13,010 nucleotides of DNA from JAJYVT01 sp036796435 (GTDB lineage: Bacteria; Actinomycetota; Acidimicrobiia; Acidimicrobiales; RAAP-2). Positions within the stretch are counted from its first letter, which is position 1. The number at the start of each line of letters is the position of its first letter. A program made the position numbers and the translations under genes. Shown here piece after piece: positions 8,928-13,010 of this stretch. The notes below the pieces were generated by a model that was not told where the DNA came from, made no database searches, and saw only the letters and a list, made by a program, of their open reading frames with translations. The stretch lies in NCBI GenBank assembly GCA_036796435.1, contig DAIRCY010000067.1:1-13010 (forward strand), written 5' to 3'.

Positions 8928-9683
8928 TCAGGAGGCTGATCCCGCCGAGACGTAGAAGCTCAGCGATGTGAGCTGGCTCTGCTGGCCCGTCGGGGTGTTC
9001 CCGGGGTCGACGATCGAGGCGACGACGTAGATGGCTCGGCTCTGCGCTGTCGGAAGACCGGGCGGCTGGCACCACGTCACTGCAGTCGCTGAGCACGACG
9101 GCAATGTCGCTGTGCTCGGGAATGTGTGCGTCAGGAGGTATCCGTGCACCTGGTTGTACGCCAGGAGGAGCTTGCCTGTGGCGTTGACGAACTTGCCGGC
9201 CGACGCAGTGGACAACGACGCGCAGTATGTCACTGTCGACAATTTGATGGTCACGTACGGGTCGGTCACAGTCGCCCCGGATGTGCCAGTGCACGCCCCG
9301 GAATGGACCGTCCGATAGAGACCAACCGAGATCTGCGCATTGGGGTTCTTGAGCACGCGGGTCGCTGTGGCCACGTCCGTCCACGAGATGCTGACGCGAG
9401 CCGCGTTCACCGCGCTGTAGCCGAGCTGGACCTGTGCGAGAGTGATCCCCGCTGTGAGCGAAGCGCCGCCATTGCTCCGCGTGACCGCCGCGGTCATGGG
9501 AATGATCTTCGCGACTCCTGTCGTCGGAGTTCCCGGCGACGGCTTGACCGACAGGGAGACCGCTGCTGTCACCGCGAGCCAGTAGGAGATGCTCGCCAGG
9601 AGGGCGACCAGGATGGCGACGAGGACGATGACGTGGCGCCGCGCAGGCCGGGCTCTGCGCGGCGGGAGCACAGCGGTGGTCAT
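8928..9683 (-). CDS. Membrane-anchored or exported beta-rich protein, probable SipW-type substrate (paralogue of 9703-10356)
   Basis: This 251-residue protein of unrecognised family has an Arg-rich N-terminus (RRARPARRH) and one hydrophobic segment (about 17-42), usable as a signal peptide or anchor. The rest is Ser/Thr/Val/Ala-rich and probably beta-strand, with four Cys (131, 154, 197, 205) that could form disulphides outside the cell. NQVHGYL at 177-183 matches NLPHGYL at the same residue numbers in the neighbouring protein. VSISWTD...NPNAQISVGLYRT (97-125) parallels that protein's VSMYITN...VLPVQIYSV. ATG at 9683 lies 19 bp after the preceding stop, with only a weak Shine-Dalgarno. Position between its paralogue and a SipW-like peptidase suggests a surface or matrix protein cleaved by that peptidase. 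No TasA FTD-type motif is visible, so kinship to TasA is a structural guess. Confidence 0.8.
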   Translation of the reverse strand: MTTAVLPPRRARPARRHVIVLVAILVALLASISYWLAVTAAVSLSVKPSPGTPTTGVAKIIPMTAAVTRSNGGASLTAGITLAQVQLGYSAVNAARVSISWTDVATATRVLKNPNAQISVGLYRTVHSGACTGTSGATVTDPYVTIKLSTVTYCASLSTASAGKFVNATGKLLLAYNQVHGYLLTHTFPSTATLPSCSATAVTWCQPPGLPTAQSRAIYVVASIVDPGNTPTGQQSQLTSLSFYVSAGSAS

Positions 9684-9702
9684 GGCATTGCTGCCTGCAC
9701 CA

Positions 9703-10356
9703 CTAGTACGGCTGCGCCGTGAAGTAGTACGCCGGCGCGAGCCCTGTACCGCCGGAAGGCGCTGTGGTGCAGTAGTAGCTCCCGCCCGTGCTCATCGTGA
9801 CGTCGTACAAATAACCGTGAGGCAGATTGAAGGTAAGGGATCCGGTGGTCGAGGTGATGTAGGTGGCGGTGCTGTATGACGTCCAGGTGCCTGTCAGCGT
9901 TGAGCAGTTGAGGCCTGTCGTGGCCATCGTCGCGCATTTCACGCTGTAGATCTGCACCGGGAGCACGAAGGAGCTGTAGTGCTTCTGCAGTGTCACCAGG
10001 TTCGTGATGTACATGCTGACGATGACTCCGCCTCGCGCGATGCTCGCGTCGACGACCGCGAGGTCGCCAGCGGTCGTCACGCTGCCGGCGGAATTGGTCG
10101 CCGGGCTCCACGTGGGGGTCACCGCGGGTGTGGTGATCTTGCTTGACGCCACGCTGCTGTACTTCAGGGAGGTCAGCGCGGACGGGACCGCTCCGCCGCT
10201 GGACACCGGGTAGAGGAACTTTGTCGACGACGCAGTCACCGACGTCGTGACCGCCCCTGAAGTAGCCAGGTACGAGATGCCGGTCACGGCCAGCAAGACG
10301 GCGAGCCCCGGGACCGCGAGCACCAGGAAGCGCCTGCGAAGTTTCGCCTTGTTCAC
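9703..10356 (-). CDS. Exported beta-rich protein, probable SipW-type substrate, first gene of the surface operon
   Basis: GTG at 10356-10354 was chosen as start because GGGAG lies just upstream and a typical signal sequence follows at once: basic KAKLRRR, then a hydrophobic core (10-31). The longer ATG frame from 10572 would overlap uvrB and lacks sense. The 217-residue product continues with ATSGAVTTSVTASSTKF after the hydrophobic core, a pattern like SipW-type signal peptides in which cleavage comes shortly after the core. The mature part is Ser/Thr/Tyr/Gly-rich, with Cys141, Cys151 and Cys196 and the shared HGYL motif at 180-183, and ends YYFTAQPY. No enzyme motif is seen. It is followed by a paralogue and the signal peptidase, with gaps of 19 and 13 bp, so one operon is likely. 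A fibre, pilus-like or matrix role is inference. Confidence 0.8.
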   Translation of the reverse strand: MNKAKLRRRFLVLAVPGLAVLLAVTGISYLATSGAVTTSVTASSTKFLYPVSSGGAVPSALTSLKYSSVASSKITTPAVTPTWSPATNSAGSVTTAGDLAVVDASIARGGVIVSMYITNLVTLQKHYSSFVLPVQIYSVKCATMATTGLNCSTLTGTWTSYSTATYITSTTGSLTFNLPHGYLYDVTMSTGGSYYCTTAPSGGTGLAPAYYFTAQPY

Positions 10357-10390
10357 TGAGTCTCCCGCCGCCTGTTCGTCCGAGTGTCCA

Positions 10391-10405
10391 ACGACCGGGG
10401 GTCGT
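10391..10405 (-). promoter_or_regulatory. Perfect hairpin between uvrB and the surface operon
   Basis: ACGACC (10391-10396) and GGTCGT (10400-10405) form a perfect 6-bp stem around GGG. It lies about 70 nt past the uvrB stop and within the presumed 5' leader of the exported-protein operon. There is no T-tract; it could end uvrB transcripts or structure the leader. Confidence 0.35.
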
Positions 10406-10437
10406 CGAGCACACCCCCGTCTGGATAGTGCGGTGAG

Positions 10438-10443
10438 AGTGTA
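10438..10443 (-). promoter_or_regulatory. Candidate -10 box of the surface-protein operon
   Basis: TACACT on the minus strand fits TANNNT, about 82 nt before the GTG start at 10356. No good -35 is visible at 16-18 nt, so the call rests on the -10 and its location in the only non-coding stretch upstream of the operon. Confidence 0.35.
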
Positions 10444-10474
10444 ACACCTCCGTGGCAACAGCGCCAGGACACTC

Positions 10475-12610
10475 CTAGCGCAGGGCGGCTCCCGGGGCCT
10501 CGGCCCCCCTTTCCACTTCGGGACCCGCCGACTCCGCCGGAGTCGCCTGGCGGAGGGCCACGAGCTCGTCACGGAGCAGCGCCGCCTCCTCGAAGCGCAG
10601 GTCCGCCGCCGCTGCGAGCATCTCGCGCTCGAGGTCGGCCGCCAGGTCGGCGAGCTCGGGCGGAAGCTCGGGCACGGGTGCGCCCGGTGCCCAGCCGCCG
10701 CCGCCCACCGCAGCCCGGGTCCGCACCGTGCGCGCCGCCTTCCCCGAGCGGACGTCGCCGCGGCTGCGCTTCGCCCTGCCGGTGCCCTCGGCGCTCCCCC
10801 GCAGGCGCTCGAGGATGTCGGTCACGGCCTTGCGGATCGTCTGCGGGTCGATGCCGTGCTCGGCGTTGTACGCGATCTGGCGCTGGCGACGGCGCTGGGT
10901 GATCCCCACGGCCTCGCGCATGGAGTCGGTGATGGTGTCGGCGTAGAGGACGACCTGGCCGTCGACGTTGCGCGCCGCACGCCCCATCGTCTGGATGAGC
11001 GAGGAGGCGGAGCGCAAGAATCCCTCCTTGTCGGCGTCGAGGATCGCCACGAGCGAGACCTCGGGCAGGTCCAGGCCCTCGCGGAGCAGGTTGATGCCGA
11101 CCACCACGTCGATGGAGCCGAGGCGTAGCTCGCGGAGGATCTCGATCCGGGTGATCGTGTCGATGTCCGAGTGCAAGTACTGCACCCGGACCCCGGCCTC
11201 GGCGAGGTAGTCGGTGAGGTCCTCGGCCATCTTCTTCGTGAGGGTGGTGACGAGGACCCTGCCGCCCTTGGCCGTGGCGTCCTCGATCCGCGCCATCAGG
11301 TCGTCGATCTGGCCCCGCGTCGGCTGGACGACCACCTCGGGGTCGACCAGTCCGGTCGGGCGGATGACCTGCTCGACGACCTGGGCGGAGTGGCCGAGCT
11401 CGAAGGCGCTCGGCGTCGCCGAGACGAAGACCACCTGGGGGACCCGCTCGATGAACTCCTCGAAGCGCAGCGGCCTGTTGTCGAGGGCCGAGGGGAGGCG
11501 GAACCCGTGCTCGACGAGCACCTCCTTCCTCGAGCGGTCGCCCGCCCACTGCCCGTGCAGCTGGGGCACCGTGACGTGGCTCTCGTCGATCACGACGAGG
11601 TACTCCTTCGGGAAGAAGTCGAGCAAGGTGAACGGCGCCTCGCCGGGCATGCGGCCGTCCAGATGGCGGCTGTAGTTCTCGATGCCCGAGCAGATCCCGG
11701 TCTCGGCGAGCATCTCGAGGTCGTGCTCGGTGCGCGCCCGGAGGCGCTGGGCCTCCAGGAGCTTGCCCTCGCGCTGGAAGATCCCGAGCCGCTCGCGCAG
11801 CTCCGCCTCGATCGAGCCGATCGCCTGCTGGATCGTCTCGTCGCCCGCCCCGTAGTGGGTCGCCGCGAAGACGCCGACGGCCTCGAGCTCCCCCCCCCTC
11901 TCCCCGCTCAGCACGTCGAAGGGGACGATCCGTTCGACCGTGTCCCCGAACAGCTCGATCCGCAAGGCCGACTCCTCGTAGGCGGGGTGCACCTCGATCG
12001 TGTCCCCGCGGGCGCGAAAGGCGCCCCGGACGAGGTTCATGTCGTTGCGCGAGTACTGCAGGTCGACGAGACGCCGCAGAAGGTCCCGCTGGTCCACCTG
12101 CTGGCCCACCTGGAGCCCGAGGATCCTCCCGCGGTACTCCTCGGGCGACCCCAGCCCGTAGATGCAGGACACCGACGCCACGACGATGACGTCGTCGCGC
12201 ATGAGGAGCGAGGAGGTGGTGGCATGGCGAAGCCGGTCGATCTCGTCGTTGATCGACGAGTCCTTCTCGATGTAGGTGTCGGTCGACGGGAGGTACGCCT
12301 CTGGCTGGTAGTAGTCGTAGTAGGAGACGAAGAACTCCACCCGGTTCTTCGGGAACAGCTCCCGCAGCTCCGAGGAGAGCTGGGCTGCGAGCGACTTGTT
12401 CGGCTCGATGATGAGCGTGGGGCGCTGGACCGCCTCGACCGTCCAGGCGATGGTGGCCGTCTTGCCGCTCCCCGTGATCCCCTGGAGCGTCTGGTAACGG
12501 TCGCCTCGGACGACCCCCTCGGAGAGCGCGCGGATCGCCTCTGGCTGGTCACCCGCGGGGCGAAATGTGGAGACGACGTGGAAGGGGGGCACCTGCCCGG
12601 AGCGTACCAA
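10475..12610 (-). CDS. uvrB: Excinuclease ABC subunit B (UvrB)
   Basis: UvrB receives damaged DNA from UvrA, verifies the lesion and recruits UvrC. At 711 residues it is slightly longer than usual. Visible: FxPAGDQPEAI (16-26), Walker A GITGSGKT (44-51), the beta-hairpin region YYDYYQPEAYLPSTD beginning about residue 96, the DESH box (VVIDESHVT), helicase motifs HSDID, GINLLREGLDLP and QTMGRAARN, and a C-terminal UVR domain (about 650-695: LADLERE then FEEAALLRDEL), which is the UvrC-binding helix pair. The start is ambiguous: TTG at 12610 places GDQP at the normal position, while GTG six codons in (12592) would also work; neither has a strong Shine-Dalgarno. It lies 29 bp after coaE, probably co-transcribed. 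No LexA box is seen directly in front of it. Confidence 0.98.
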   Translation of the reverse strand: MVRSGQVPPFHVVSTFRPAGDQPEAIRALSEGVVRGDRYQTLQGITGSGKTATIAWTVEAVQRPTLIIEPNKSLAAQLSSELRELFPKNRVEFFVSYYDYYQPEAYLPSTDTYIEKDSSINDEIDRLRHATTSSLLMRDDVIVVASVSCIYGLGSPEEYRGRILGLQVGQQVDQRDLLRRLVDLQYSRNDMNLVRGAFRARGDTIEVHPAYEESALRIELFGDTVERIVPFDVLSGERGGELEAVGVFAATHYGAGDETIQQAIGSIEAELRERLGIFQREGKLLEAQRLRARTEHDLEMLAETGICSGIENYSRHLDGRMPGEAPFTLLDFFPKEYLVVIDESHVTVPQLHGQWAGDRSRKEVLVEHGFRLPSALDNRPLRFEEFIERVPQVVFVSATPSAFELGHSAQVVEQVIRPTGLVDPEVVVQPTRGQIDDLMARIEDATAKGGRVLVTTLTKKMAEDLTDYLAEAGVRVQYLHSDIDTITRIEILRELRLGSIDVVVGINLLREGLDLPEVSLVAILDADKEGFLRSASSLIQTMGRAARNVDGQVVLYADTITDSMREAVGITQRRRQRQIAYNAEHGIDPQTIRKAVTDILERLRGSAEGTGRAKRSRGDVRSGKAARTVRTRAAVGGGGWAPGAPVPELPPELADLAADLEREMLAAAADLRFEEAALLRDELVALRQATPAESAGPEVERGAEAPGAALR

Positions 12611-12639
12611 CCAGCTCGTTCACGGCTTCCGGCGGAGCC

Positions 12640-13010
12640 TCAGCCGATGAGCCTGAGCCGGCTCCAGAGCTCATCCACCTGTTCTTCCAGGTGCGCCGGA
12701 GTGGACGAGTTGTCGACCACGTAGTCGGCGAGCGCGAGCCTCTCCTCCCTCGAGGCCTGCGCCGCGATCCTCGCCCGGGCGTCCCTCTCCTCCATCCCGC
12801 GCCCCTCCATCAGCCGCCGGACGGCGACCTCGGTCGGGCAGTCGACGACGACCACCGCGCGCAACCCGAGCGCCTCGACGTGGGCGGCCCGCAGGAGCGG
12901 GATCACCGCGAGCGCCACCTCTGGCCGCTCGTACGCCGGAAGGCGCTCCAGTGACGCGAGCCGCTCGAGCATCGCCGCGCCGACCGCGGGATGGGTGAGC
13001 GCGTTCAGGT
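12640..13010 (-). CDS. coaE: Dephospho-CoA kinase (CoaE), C-terminal part, cut by the window edge
   Basis: CoaE phosphorylates dephospho-CoA at the 3' position, the last step of coenzyme A synthesis. The frame enters from the right edge and ends in TGA at 12642-12640, giving about 122 residues; the N-terminal P-loop is outside the window. Recognisable family blocks are LNALTHPAVGAAM (compare LNxIxHPxV), VVVVDCP followed by EVAVRRLMEGRGM, RARIAAQASREERLALAD and DYVVDNSS, then a terminal EEQVDELW helix. The internal ATG at 12972 is not the start. A coaE gene just ahead of uvrB is a common actinobacterial arrangement; functional linkage is not implied. It presumably supplies the promoter, or lies in the operon, for uvrB. 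Confidence 0.93.
   Translation of the reverse strand, partial: LNALTHPAVGAAMLERLASLERLPAYERPEVALAVIPLLRAAHVEALGLRAVVVVDCPTEVAVRRLMEGRGMEERDARARIAAQASREERLALADYVVDNSSTPAHLEEQVDELWSRLRLIG

Noticed and set aside
10357..10572. ATG start at 10572 for the first exported protein
   Set aside because: It would overlap the end of uvrB and bury the signal peptide; the GTG at 10356 has GGGAG upstream and a proper signal sequence directly after it.
12611..12639. LexA box or promoter directly before uvrB
   Set aside because: The 29-bp gap to coaE has no GAAC-N4-GTTC motif; co-transcription with coaE is more likely.
11171..12724. Plus-strand frame of 517 codons opposite uvrB
   Set aside because: It is antisense to complete UvrB motifs and also runs into coaE.

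Overview
The window is high-GC DNA with dense, mostly single-strand gene packing. Its backbone is a conserved actinobacterial housekeeping order on the minus strand: coaE (cut by the right edge), uvrB, then uvrA about 6.9 kb further on. Strong GC bias, a perfect CGAAC-N4-GTTCG LexA-type box, a probable leaderless uvrA promoter and the coaE-uvrB-uvrA order all suggest an actinobacterium, possibly of the Acidimicrobiia type; the class is inference. Two 10-N runs mark scaffold gaps in a draft or metagenome assembly. Both fall inside genes and both distort the predicted proteins.

Layout by position (genes on minus unless stated): 1-361, N-terminus of a secreted S53 (sedolisin-type) peptidase, cut by the left edge; 362-495, twin hairpins and a possible promoter; 496-3564, uvrA with an assembly gap; 3565-3710, divergent control region with an SOS box and a palindrome; 3711-4331 (plus), TetR-family regulator; 4332-4574, stand-alone carrier protein; 4621-5812, threonine-synthase-like PLP enzyme broken by the second gap; 5809-7416, stand-alone NRPS adenylation enzyme; 7417-7573, leader with a hairpin; 7574-8914, SipW-like (S26B) signal peptidase with a long coiled-coil tail; 8928-9683 and 9703-10356, two related exported proteins; 10357-10474, promoter and hairpin; 10475-12610, uvrB; 12640-13010, C-terminal part of coaE.

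Two accessory modules sit between uvrB and uvrA. Module A (10356 down to 7574) encodes two membrane-anchored or exported beta-rich proteins followed by a Ser/His signal peptidase. This resembles the TasA/SipW arrangement, in which a dedicated peptidase matures co-encoded surface or matrix proteins. Module B (7416 down to 4332) is a compact three-gene carrier-protein cassette: an adenylation enzyme with an aspartate-like specificity code, a fold-type II PLP enzyme coupled to it by an ATGA overlap, and a carrier protein with a DS attachment motif. A convergent TetR gene abuts the carrier gene with no intergenic base. Module B looks like a minimal pathway that loads an amino acid, probably aspartate, on a carrier and works with a PLP enzyme; the product is unknown. 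It is the best candidate for an undescribed system here, followed by the peptidase with its two paralogous substrates.
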